From positions 5,961,001-6,025,000 of the forward strand of contig JASJOG010000002.1 in NCBI GenBank assembly GCA_030142905.1: a stretch of 64,000 bases of DNA, read 5' to 3'. Position numbers and translations under genes: made by a program. Shown here piece by piece: positions 26,701-40,100 of this stretch. This stretch comes from Heliopora coerulea (Eukaryota; Cnidaria; Anthozoa; Scleralcyonacea; Helioporidae). A model generated the notes under the pieces. The model saw nothing but the letters and a program-made list of their open reading frames with translations, ran no database searches and was not told the DNA's origin. Numbering within the stretch: the first letter of the stretch is position 1; each line of letters opens with the position of its first letter.

Positions 26701-29700
26701 GCATCAGGTATTGGATCTCACGTGAAAAAATTTTCCTCCAGAATGGTCGGAAAGCTTTGGAATTCAGTAACGACATCTTCGTTAGTAGTTTCAAAAATTC
26801 CGCCATACTTTTGAAGTAGGCAATTAAAACATGTCACATTCTCTTTCTATTTGCCAAAAAATTTGTTGTTGTTGTTGTAGCAACCACAGAAAGATTAGCT
26901 GGAGCGCCATCATATCGAATGTGTTTCGATTTAAAATGTCTTAGTGATAATTTAAATTTCCATCTTTGCAGCAGTCACTGTCAAAGATTCGTTCAAAAAC
27001 AAGACAATGAATTTTCCGTCCCTCCTTTGAAGGGATTACCAATGAGTATTGGAGCCATAACTAACCAACCATCCGTGAATTTGAAATGTTAGTTTTATAA
27101 AGCGCAGTGTTTAGAGTTTAGATGCACATTACCTGCGAAACAGTGACAGTTAAGCGGATGTCTGCGTTGGAGGACAGGTTTGTCAGTGTAGCCACTAGCA
27201 TACCATGTAAGCCTAACCAAGCTCGTCAGTGATCAAGAATAAGATGACTGCATTAAATGCAAAACGCCCAAAAGAAGGTTAATGTACGTTAACGTTTTGA
27301 GTTACTATCGAGTAGCTGACAGTTACAAAATCATGTGAACATTTCAAATTTTGATATTGCTATCTAATGCAGTCCTCACCAGGGGTGCATCTAGGAAGTT
27401 ATGTGACTAGTTTCTGGGTACCAAAAATGCTATGGGGAGAGGGGGGCTAGGGGCTGCTCCCCTTGAAAATTTTTAAAATTTAAGTTTTCTCTAAACTGTA
27501 ATTTTTTTTTTCATTGAGATTATGTGAATAAAAATTTTAAGTCACATATTTCATTTATTTTTAATGTTTTCCTATTGTCATTGAAAGACATTTTGAAATT
27601 ATTACAAATACTGGACATTGTATTGTAATCTGGTGCAAATGAGTTGAAGAGTTAAGACCAATTACAGGGTCCATTAAATAAAAAGCGATTTAGTAAAAAG
27701 CTGCATTGCATACAAGTGATGAAAGTAGTCTGTCACAAGCACAATAGTACACTGACAGGCTGTACATTATTGCATCAACTATTGTACAGGTATGTGACTT
27801 GCCTGTCCTACTTTAAGTCCTAATTTACCTGATAAACAACCTATTAAGGAGCAGATATCCCCTTTACCAAATAAAATTGTCTGGAGTAAGCCAGAATGAA
27901 ATTCTAATGTGTATCCTTGCACCATTGTGGGTTAGAACCTCATAAAATATGTTGGTACTAAACAAAGGTTTTGCTCAAGGTGAATATTTGGATAATTGGT
28001 TTTCCTTGACAAAACATAAATAATTGGTCAAACATCTTCATTGAATACATTAAATGTTAAAAAATCCAACCCCAAGTCAGAATGGCTTACATCAGGAAGA
28101 TTGACTAACTAAAAATCGTTTTGGTCCAGCATAAAAATCATCTTACTCTGACAGCAAACTGGCAGGCAAGATGGTTATTATGGTAAGTTCAAAATTATGT
28201 CCCTCCAGAAGTAGAATGGGAAGTAAGAAGATTATCAAGATTTCTTAACTTAGCAGTATACTAACCAGCAGCAAGGTTACTAAATCCAAACTCAATGCAG
28301 TTCAGGAGTAGAAAGGCCGACAGGAATGTTAATAAGTTCAAATTCTCTTAGTCCATCATCAGATTGACAAGTGGGAAGGCCAATAAGTCCAAAATCACCT
28401 AAAAATCATCTTAGTCAAGCAGCAGATTAATTAGGTTGGCGGAGAAATACAGAATCATTTTAGTCCAGCAGCAAAATTGAAGGTAGGAAATTTAATCCGT
28501 TCATGGTAATATTAGTGCTGGTGAAGGTTAACAAGCACGAAGATTATCAAATCCGAAATCAGCTCAGTCGAACAGCAGATTGGCCAACAGGAACGTTAAG
28601 AAGTTCAAAATTATCTTAGTCCATCGCCAGATTGACAGGTAGGCGGCAAATGCAAAATTAGCAGTCGTCCACAACGTAAATGATGCTCCTAATTATCTAC
28701 TGAGCTAACTGGCGCTCTTCTCACATGTACTTCCCAAACATGGTCGACAAAAGACTTTATTAAGGTACCTTGTGTAAACCAGCCAAGGGTAACGAGTCGG
28801 CCATTCCACTCTGAACTTTCATAGCTTTCCGCATGGTTTCAGGCTGGCGCTTGATGAAATACGTGCGGCTCGGCGCACGGTGGGTCTGCTTTCCCGATGT
28901 TATGGATAAATATAATTTTCATGTACAGTGGGGGTCAAAAGTCTGAGTCCAGTCGTATTTTTTTCCCTCAGTGTATGATAAATCATGTTTCATGTGGAGA
29001 AAAATTCATTTATTGATTTACACATGCGTATTTTTATCAGTAAATGCTTCCACTTGCCTTCCTTTTAATTTTTGAGTTATTTAACACACGCTGTAATTTA
29101 TATAAAGTCTTTATGATGTGTAGCTGGACCAAAGATGGCAAAAGAACTCAGTGAAGAAATAAGAGGTCAAATAATTGCACTGAGTAATGAAGGTTTTTCA
29201 CAACGCAAAATTGCTGAAAAGATAGGGGCTTCAAAAGGTGCTGTGCAACGAACTTTGGAAAGGTTTTGAGGAACAAAATCCTATTCTACAAAACCAAGAT
29301 CTGGGAGGCCAAGAGCTACCACTTTGGAGGAGGATCACTACATTAAGACAACTTCCTTACGTAACAGAACTGCAACGGCTGGTAACATTCAATCAATAGT
29401 TAATGAAACTCGAGAAAAAACAATAAGCAGATCAACAGTGAAAAGGAGACTAAATGCATGTGGTCTACATGGAAGAGTGGCTGTCTTAAAACCATTCCTA
29501 AGATCCCGAAACAAACGGAAACGGTGGCTATGGGCCAGAAAATACAGGCGTTATACTAGAGAAGATTGGAAAAATGTTCTTTTCGCAGATGAATCAAAAT
29601 TTGAAATATACGGAAATAACCGTCGCATTTATGTTAGACGTAGAAAGAATGAGAGATTTATAAATTCTTGCCTCAAGCCAACAGTGAAACATGGTGGTGG

Positions 29701-31100
29701 GAACATTCAGGTTTGGGGCTGCTTTAGTTATAATGGTGTTGGCGATCTTTAAAGAATTAAGAACACTTTTACAAAGCAAAAATATCACTCCATCCTTCAA
29801 AGACGAGTCATACCATCTGGCTTAAGGTTGTGCGGAAGGGGTTTTGTCCTGCAACAAGATAATGATCCGAAACACACTTCTCACGTGTGTAAAAATTATT
29901 TAAGAAGGAAGGAAGAGAAATGTGATATGGTCGTTATGGATTTTCCTCCTCGATCTCCGGACCTAAACCCTATTGAGAATTTATAGGAACATTTGAAACG
30001 AGAGGAAGTGAAACATGATCCCACAAGTAAAGACAGCCTATGAGATGTCCTTAATCAATGCTGGAATAACCTTAAACCAGCAGTACTCAGAAATCTTGTT
30101 GACTCTATGCCAGGAAGAGTTAAAGCTGTTTCAAAAGCAAAAGGAAGTTACACAAAATATTAAAGTAATGTTTACTTGACTCAATTCCAATGTTGATGTA
30201 AATGCTAAGGTTATGCACATATAGTGCTGTGTTGTGTGAAAATATATTGTATATCAATAAAAGACAAAAGCATATTGACTCGACTCAGACTTTTGACCCC
30301 CACTGTAGCTTAAAACTGGTTCATCGCTCGATAAACAAGTCCAATTCCTTGGGTAAACAGTCGTCCATACCACAAATGTGCTATCTCTGCGACGCCATGT
30401 TTATTTGTACTTTTCTACTAGTTCACGACTAGTTCACGACTAGTTCACGACTAGTTCACGACTAGTTCACTCTAATTGGGATTCAGGCGATTAGCCAATA
30501 ACAGGCAGTTTTGACTAGTTCACTGTAATTGCCTGGGCGCCTTTAGCCAATAGGAAGCGGTTTTCATTCGTTCACTCTAATTGAATTATTAGAATCAGCC
30601 AATCATAGTAAAATTTGACTAGTTTCCCCACGAAACCAGTGGTTTCCGTGTGATTGAATGCTTTGCACACGCACATTCCGTTCCTTAGAACAGAATTAAA
30701 GCAATAGAGTATTTTAGCAGGGTAAATGTGTTGTGCGAAAATAAAAATGATATCATTTTAATATTCCGTAAAATAAAAAATCCAATCAACATTTTTCATT
30801 CTTTCGAAAAGTTGACTAGTTTCTGGAAACTAGTTGAACTAGTCTAGAACCACCCCTGCTCACGTTTATTACGCACCGACAGCGCCAAGTAGAGACCGTA
30901 GATTCGAGGTTGATGTACACTTCTGGTAAATTCCCGATAAACTTCTCAACAGATCCAATATTCGCAATAAAATTGTTTCGAGGGGGGCGGGCTGCTCCCC
31001 CAACCCAACCATCAGTTACGCCACTGGACAGAATTGAAGAGAGTAAGAGAGTAAGAAAGAAAGAAAGAATAAAAGAAGGAAAGAAAGAAAGAAAGAAAAA

Positions 31101-31132
<32 letters not shown>

Positions 31133-34100
31133 AATCAGTTATCACTAAAGAAGGAAGGCAAGAGTCGAGTCCTATTATCCTCAAAAAAGCCTTGTTGCAA
31201 GGTGAGTCCTTATGTCCGAAGCTATTTATCATATACCTTAATCCACTTGCTTGGAAAAAACGGACAATGAGCGGATATGTCCTAAGTAGACCCATTCAGT
31301 TGAAAATTATACAGACTATGTTCCATTCTCAGCAAGCGATAAGAAGGTCTATTCTGCCCTACAGTCGACAAAAGTATGTATGGCAGATCTGAATATGGAA
31401 TGGGGAACGGAAAATGTGTAATTATGAATGTGAAAAGAGGTATCCTTCACGGTGAATTCGTAGCCAAATTGAATGTTTCAACAACAATCCGGTCAATGGA
31501 TAAGAACCGATCATACAAATTCCTTGGTATATATGAGCACCTCGGGCAAGATGAAATGATTCGAGAAGGAGCTAGCAAAGAATTCTTGCAACGTGTATGG
31601 TTGATATGGTCATCACCACTGTCAGATGCTCTGAAAGTACAACCTACCAACACGTTTGCAATGTCAGCCTTATCCTACTTTATGACAACGACAGAATGGA
31701 CAATTTATGAAGTCCAGGAACGTGATCGACAAGTACGCAAGATATTAAGAGATAATAAAGGAAGACATCCTTGTGCTTCCGTGCATTTGATGTATCTGCC
31801 CCGGTCAATGGGTGGTAGAGGACTAAAAAGTGTTGAACAAGAATATAAAGAGTTGAAGATCAAAACTGTCCTCCAAAAAAAGCAACTGCGCAAGCTGATC
31901 AAGCAAGAAGAAGTAGAGGAAGGAAATCGTTGATGAAGGATGCTTAGAAGTATGCAGAAGAGTTGGGGGTGGATATTTGCAAGGATAGTAATGATAAGTG
32001 GACTATTAAGTGTACAACTGACACCACTGGTAAGAAAATAGTCAATGAGATAAGAAAGATTAAATTCCTCCTCCGAGAAGCAAGAATTGCAGATATTAAG
32101 AAAGCGGTTACCAATCAGCCATGGCTTGGTCGCATTACTAACAAGCGATGCGAAGCGAAAGACCAAGTTAGAGGTTTTCCCTGGTTAAATTGCTGGAAAT
32201 GCTGTCCAACAGATATCGTAACTGATATGGAGGAAATTGTTCAACAACTTATTCCAACTCGAGTGTACTATAGTTTAAAACTTGGGCAAGATGTCACCAC
32301 CAATCTCTGTCGTCTTTGTGGAAGTAAGCCTGAAACCGTGTCTCACCTCCTAACTGGTTGTCCACGTTTTTCCCAGACAGAATACCTCTATCGTCATAAT
32401 AATGTACTTAAATGTTTGTATTTTACAATACTGCAACAATTCAGCATTGTTAAGACGATACCTCCCCCAAACACTAATGTGGAACCTAAACCGGTTGTGA
32501 AGACTGATGACTTGGAGGTTATCTGGGACATTCCAATTTACTCTTTTGGCCCCCAGCTCCCAACGACAGTTGAACAGAGAAATAGGCCGGATATGGTAGT
32601 TGTCAATCATAGAAGTATGACGGTTGCAGTTGTTGAATGTAGCTGCCCATGGATTACCAACATGGAAAAGAAAGACAAGGAAAAAACAGACAAATACTAG
32701 GAACTTCGTGTTGAGCTCCAGAGAAGATATGAGAGCTATGTCTACCAAATTAACGTGCTGCTGGATGCGTTGGGAGGATACTTAAAGTGCTCAAAAACTT
32801 TCCTAAATAAGTTATTACAACAGGACAAATTAGTAGAGAGTGTTTTGAAAAGACTGCAAAAAGCAGTTATATTTGGCTCGATTCGTAAAAACTTAGAACT
32901 TAGAACTTAGAAACTGTTAGAACTTAGAAATTTTAACATGCATATATTTCGTATCGTTGGTTAAAGGTGTTCAGGCTACTCGACTAGAGCCCTGAACATA
33001 TTTTATGTAATTATCTTTTTAAACTAGACATTAAACAAGGAAACAAGGAAACAAGGAAGAAAAGAAAGAAAGAAAGAAAGAAAGAAAGGAAAGAAAGAAA
33101 GGAAAGAAAGAAAGGAAAGAAAGAAAGGAAAGAAAGAAAGGAAAGAAAGAAAAAAGGAAGAATGAAAGAAAGGAAAAAAGTTAGAAGGAAGAAAGAAAGA
33201 AAGAGAAGGGAAAGGACAAAATGATGAAAACAAAAAAGGAGAGAAAAAGGAGAGAAAATAAGAAAAAAAGAAAGGAAGTAACGGAAGAAGAGGAAAGGGA
33301 ATTAAGGTCTCGTTATTCTACATACTTTACAGATCTCTCCCAAGATGGCACAACATGTACAGATAAGCATAGAGCAACATAGCAAAACTTATATAAGAGG
33401 GTACAGCACAACTGAACACTGTACAGGAAGGACAATAGGGCTAGCTCATTAGCTGTTTCTCGCCAACTCATGCCTTCGCTTACACGGCTCAGCACAACTT
33501 GTAAACTTGTAAATAGTTCAGCAGTTGCGAAACAATTCGTGCCGTATGCCTTTCAACGCCGTACCTCACAGCTCTATACGGTTTTTTTACGGTATACAGT
33601 AGTGCGATGAAGTATCATTTAGGTTTCAATCATTAGTCATTAACTTTTCTTGAACTTCCGACTACATACAATTACTCTGAACAAAAACCAGATCTGATTG
33701 AACCTTACCTTTTTTGTTTTCACTTCCCTCGCACCTCGACCCCCTCCACCTTTGTTGCCACTGCCAGCAGAGGCCTTCGCTCGACGTTCATCCTTCCGGT
33801 CTTGTTTTGACGATCCTACTTTATCTCCAAGCTCATGCAAATCTTTCTTGGAAAGTTCCTCGAGAAGTGCGGGTGAGGTAATGGCATCCTTAAAAGAAAG
33901 TAAAAAAGAAAAAAATAATCATACGCTACCAGTCTTCCAGTTTAATAATACCGATCTCAAAATTATTATAACGAGACTGAAGTTCCGCGAAAAGCTCTAA
34001 AGACCTATTTACACGGGACAACCGTCGTATATGATTGTTCGTCCAGGGGTGTGTAGTACTGTCTCGGAGGCATAATTCCTGCTAACGATTCTCTTACTAA

Positions 34101-37100
34101 TGTTAAAAGATTGAGTTAATCAGATATATCACAACGAACAATCATATACGAAAGTCGTACCGTGTAAATAGGTTCTATCATGACTTCACATGGATTATTA
34201 CCGTTACAATTCGAGATTAAATTGAACTACTTATTCTAAAGTCAGAATTATCGTAAGGGTTAGTATTCGTGTTTAAGCTGGGGTTAGGATAAGGGTTACG
34301 GTTAGATTTAGGTTTAGGTTTAACGTTAGTGCAAAGGTTAGTGTTAGGTGTAAGGTTAGAGTTAGAGTGAGGGCTAGAGTTAGGGTTAGGGTTAGTGCAA
34401 GGGTACGAGGTAGAGACTGGGTAAAACTAATAGCTCAGGATGGTCATGAAAATTCAGCCATTTGCAGAATGGGTAACGTCAGCTTATTTCAATCAATATT
34501 TGCGGCTATTTATGTCAAAAAAAATGAAAAAGTACTATAAACATGTAAACAAAATTACGCTTAAGTTTAGATATCACGAGATAATCTCTTAGTGACCATG
34601 AATTGCGTCATAATTGGATATGGTCTCGTACGCGTATTACATACCTCTCATGTAAAAATGAGTGCATCAGGTTAAAAATTTTTGATCCAACAAAAACGAG
34701 CTTTTGGTCTGTTCGATCAAAGTTTTACACACTTGAATTACGAAGGGATGGATTAAATTGACGGAGTAGATTCCGAAAGTCAACATTCTTGAACTCCAAG
34801 GAATACTTTTTCAAAGATCTCAATCCTTCCCATCACCACACCGTACAGACTAATTCATATTCACATTCCAATTAGTAATATAACCAGTTTTTAGTCATAA
34901 ACTTACCGCAAGTGTTACTGTTTTAATTTAGAATTTAAGGCCACTCCCTACAGTTTCTATTTTTACACGCTTAAAATATAAAACGGAGTCATTTACTTCT
35001 ATTTTTATAATAATAACTCAAGCACGGAGTGTACCTATGTAATTATGTTGCAATATTTATTTACTGTATCTATGCCGAAATAAAGGATTTCATTGAAAAT
35101 ATTTACGCTTTTTGGCCCTAAGTATGTAAGCACGACACAAATACCACCGATTACGCATAAACTATACAATTAAAATACAGTGAGCAAAAACAGTATTCAT
35201 GCAAACAGTAAATTCTGCTAAATTTATGCAAGCTATTCCTCAATAAAAGGAACGATTTGACCTCGAGGAAAATAATACATGTATATATTAATAATCGTGA
35301 TAGTAGGTCGTCCAAGTTAGTGTATCTTGAGAATAACTGTTGGTGATTGACGTTTCGACGGCCTTAATAGAGGTCATCTTAAGAAAATGACCACCGCTAG
35401 GGTCAACAAAACGTAAGTCAACCAACAGTCTTTCTCGAGATTACACTAATCCAGGCGGTTTGCCATCACCAACATGTATAATATACAGTCAACTCTCTCT
35501 AAAGCGGACATCCTCGGGACCAGCTGTAAGTGTCCACCTTATGGAGAGCTCAAGTTACGTGACACCTGACATTTGTGACGTCATACCTGGGACACAATAG
35601 TTATTAAAAACAAAATTAAACGTTCACAGCCCCCATACTTGATATTAAGCACACTTCAAAGGCACAAACTCGGCCTTAAGTTGGCTGAAGAAATGCATTA
35701 CTAAAGAACAAGATAAAAAAACAAATGCAGTCCTGCAAAACCAGGAATGAGAACAGGGAAAAAGGAAGACGGGTGAATTCCATAAAACGCCTTAACGGTT
35801 GCGCAAGTAAACCTTTGAACTGATCTTTAATAACAAATTAATAAAAGGTCACAAATTCTTGTGAAACATGTGTAACGTGATGAACGTGACGAGCGAGATG
35901 CAGGCAAATTTGTATTTTAAATGTCCGACCTTATAGATATATTGGACCAAAATTCTTCCAAAAAGTGTCTGCTGTCCGCTTTAGAGAGGGGTCCGTCTTA
36001 CAGAGAGTTCTTGGACAGGGAAATACGTTACGTACGGCCGGGACCAGCACATTATGTCTGTCTTGGACAGGTGTTCGCTTTATAGAGGTGTCTGCATTAA
36101 GAGTTGACTGTATATCACAACCAAATGTCATTGACTCACTCCCAAGAGATCATTCTTACCTTCTCTGCTTTCTCTTGCATTAGTTTTTCGAAAGGCTTAA
36201 GACATTGGTCTATGAACTTTTCGCTCACCACAATCGACCCACAGAAAACGTGCGCAGATGAGCGGCCAGGGTTTTTTAAACATTTTTCTAACACTTGAGC
36301 GGCATCGTCCGGAAGAAATGGGGACGGAAGCAAGGTCTGAAAAGGAAATACTAAAATCACACTAACCCTTCAATCGACGGGCTTCCGCGAGGTCTCCCCT
36401 TGGCGAGTAAAATCGCTTCGTATAAGCTAGAATATAATTCACAGACTGCCAAATAACAACCATGACCAATAAAGGGTTAAAGAACAATTATTCACTGAAG
36501 TGGAGGTGAATAGTAATTTAGCATATACCTCGCAGAAATGTTTTCACATATATTTTTTTTAAATTTTTAAAACAATTTTACAGAACGTCGGCTTCTTGTC
36601 CACTCATCATATGTAAAGAAAACATTTTCAAACACATCCTGAGTGCATTTATCGCTAATAAGTAAAAGAAATACATAGCTTTGAATATTTAATTGCCAAA
36701 TTTCGTTACTATTTTGGTATTGTCTGGCATGGCGACTTCGTTTATTGAAAAAAGTTTTTCCGTAACGTAAAAAAAACTGGACGCCATCTTGTTTTGCTCT
36801 TAGGTGAGTAGTGCAGGATATTCTGAGATAGAGAAACCAACCAGATTACGCAAAAAACACTATTCACCCGCGAGGTATATGCTAAAGAACAATTATTCAC
36901 CAAAATGGAGGTTACAAGTGGTGGATGTTTACCAAGCTGCAAGATAAATGTCTTCACTATTCACCGACACTGAGGTGAATAATTGTTTTAGCATATACCT
37001 TGCATAATTGTTTTCCCATATTTTTGTAAATTTTTAAAACAGTTTTACAGAATGTCGGCTTGTCGCCCACTCATCATTTGTAAACAAACCATTTTGAACA

Positions 37101-40100
37101 CAACCTGAGTGTGTTTCTCGCTAAGAAGTGAAAGAAATCTTTGAATACTTTATTGTATGGTGCGGCGACTTCTTTTATTTCCAAAAAGTTCTTTCCCCGC
37201 AACTTAAACAAAACAAGACGCCATCTTGTTTTGCCCGGAGGTGAATAGCGCAGGATATTCCGAGATAGGGGAGCCAATCGGATTGCGCAAAAATCACTTC
37301 ACCTGCGAGGTATATGCTAATATAAACCATACAACAACCCGAGTTTCTAAAATTGTTACATCCGCATATCCTAGGACAATTGTCTTTTACACTCAGACAC
37401 ATGAAATGGAGTCTATATTAAGTGAAAGTAAATCTTCAAATATCATAATTACACACACTTTGGGACCCAACCGGGATCGATTACAAAAACTGAAACTCTT
37501 TGGTCCTGGCTAGGAATCGAACATGCGTACTAGGTACGTAGATTTGTCAACGTGGTCCGGTTGGGTCTCGAAGTGTGTTATTCTGACTCTCCCTGACCAT
37601 TTGCTTACAAACGTTTAGTCACCAGCCCGTGGCCTTCAACACACAGAAGATAAAGATGAACATCATTACCTGTATTTCTACCTGTCAAAGGCCAGCGACT
37701 GGTGACTGATAGCTCAAAAAGTCTTTGAAGATGGGAGCCCAGCCACGATTTTTAAATAGAGAAGCATAACGATAGAAACAGTAAGGCATTTAAAATAACT
37801 TTATTTAAAAAATTCAAAATTCATAATAATTCACATCAAAAATTTTAAACAAAAACCGTAAGAACTTGAATTTTTGGTGATATTTTAGTTATATGTCTCG
37901 AAAAAAAGTTGATGGTTTTTGGGCTAATATAATTGATGTAATTCTGTCCTAACTCTGTTTCTTTGTCCCCCCACCCACCCACTCTTTGTCCCACTCGTCT
38001 CTTAGTCCCTCTCACTCACTCTATCTCTTTATCTCTCAAGTTCGTCACTCACACTTTAATCCTGCCCCTCACTATCAAAATGCAAAACACCACTCTATAC
38101 TTTTCGATCTCGTCAACCACTCTTTCCACATATTTCTCTGAGTTCTTTCTTTATTCATTAAAATTTCGCTGGGCTTACATCCCTTCTTTTTTTAACCGTT
38201 TGTCTTTCATTTTCCTAACCCTCTGGTCATAAGTAAAACCTTTCACTTTTGTCGCCATTTCAAATCGTCAGCACCATAATACACAATGAAGTGCATTTCC
38301 TGTTACTGGATAACCATGTCCGCAATCTAAGCTGTTCTCTTTAGAGAACCAGTTAGGGCCACCTTTCATGAGTCCAGTGCCACTGCAGGAGGAAACCAGT
38401 GTACTTGGAGGAAACCTGAGATGTATGGTAGTGTCAAACTGGACAAGACCATTCTCAGTTGTGATCAAGGAAAAAATAATCAGGTAACTAAACACAGACG
38501 GAATGAAACCCAATTTTACCAGGGGAATACCTCAAATTTCCACCCTAATTTCACCTCTTTAATCAACCTACTGGGTCCATTCTAGTTCGGAATAGCAACT
38601 TGTGTAACTTCTTACCATAACGTCTAGCCATGCTCCGGACGAAAGTGCTTCATCCACCGCTGCCTCGAGATTGTCCACAACCAAGGGCCCAGCACAACAG
38701 GTTTTGAGATATACAACAGATTTGTCTCTAAAACGGCGCCTGAGGTAGTTTCGTGCGTCTGTTATGCCAAGACGAGAAAGATTATCGTACTCTAAAATGA
38801 GAAAAAACGAATAGTCAAAGAAAATTCGACATGATGTACAACCACAGCATCACTACAGTGTATAGCTGAAGGTATAACACAGGCCATAGGACTTCAGTTT
38901 TTGTGGGAAACAATTTTTGGGTTCTCTGCTCAAAGCTCATGGGAACCTGTCGGAACCTCTTTTTTTTTTTTTATTCTCATTTATAGGGACCAGTTTTGAC
39001 ACCATTAATCTCAATATGCATATCATTTTATAAACAAGAGTTGAAGGGCAACACAGAGCTTTAATCACTAATACGACCACAAGCATGTATTACTGTTGCA
39101 ATCAACTTTCTACAGTGAGTTTGAGGCTCTTACTTTTAAGATTAACATTAATTTAGTTATAAACATTTTACAACCAGCAAATCACAACTGACTGTCCAAA
39201 GTCATCTTATTAGATTCACTCGTCAGAATAAAACTTCCTGGAGGCAAACATTAACAGTCTTCTAATACCATGGAGATAAAGCACTTCCCTGCCATCTTGG
39301 ATTTGCCCCCAAGTGCATTGCACACACGCATACACATAGAAATCATGTATTAACTAGAAATACGTGTATGCAACGAACCATCGCCCACCCTCCCAATATA
39401 TCTCTCGAGATCCTGTATCAGTTGCGGGCTTGAGGTATTTCGTGTGGTTGTCCTCTTTTACACTTCTCACTTAGCTGCCATTAAAGTAAGATTTTTATTA
39501 CAAATAGTCAGAATTTCCGTCATAAAAATGGAGCATTCTCATAGGTTATCGGTCGTATTGCATGCAGCACTACGGATTGGTTTAGATCTAAAAAATTTTT
39601 TTGACATTTTTTGTCTTAAAAAATTGCCTAAAAACATCTAAAAGGGTGCTATGATGACGATTTATACTGAATATTCAGTCGAAGGTATTGACTTTTGTGA
39701 CGAAGATGAAGCAAATTACGAAGCTGACGAATAAACAAAGAAACCATGAACGAATACTGCAATCTTATTGCTGAGCAAAAACGGAAAAATACATAACACG
39801 AAAAACAAAATACAACAAGCAAGTTTGGCACAAGTTTTGTAGTAAGAAAAACGAGTTGAGAAAAGGAGAAGACGCACCTTTTACGAAGTTAAACATCTGC
39901 TTTGTAAATCTTCGGAAGGGGAAAATAAGAAAAATGCCGAAGCGTACAAACGCGCAACTCTTACAGCTTTTCAACGAAGCATTCACTGGCTCCTCAACGA
40001 AAATGGTTCAAGGGCAACTTTGCTGAAAGAAGACAAGTGTAAGCTTTCCCGAAAAGTTTAAAATCTAGTACAAAGCCGATGCTGGTCGTATATGGAAAAG

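Larger units (their letters stand above)
23945..26870 (-). mobile_element. LINE 2: CR1-like retrotransposon with 2A-like motif, internally deleted
   Basis: Minus-strand order: an ATG ORF with a hydrophobic segment (26,806 down), a 2A-like motif, an apurinic endonuclease domain (to 25,712), an EN-RT linker, part of the RT palm, the C-terminal region ([35 protein letters not shown]) and a 3' end with repeated ATTGTATT. Defects: in-frame TAG at 26,435-26,437; frameshift near 25,735; MITE inserted at 25,369-25,488; deletion near 25,180 removing the front half of RT; and the YADD replaced by YFDD in [10 protein letters not shown]. Confidence 0.87.

Noticed and set aside
30910..31392. 160-codon plus ORF as one protein
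   Set aside because: Its middle is the (GAAA)n microsatellite. Only the last third is LINE reverse transcriptase.
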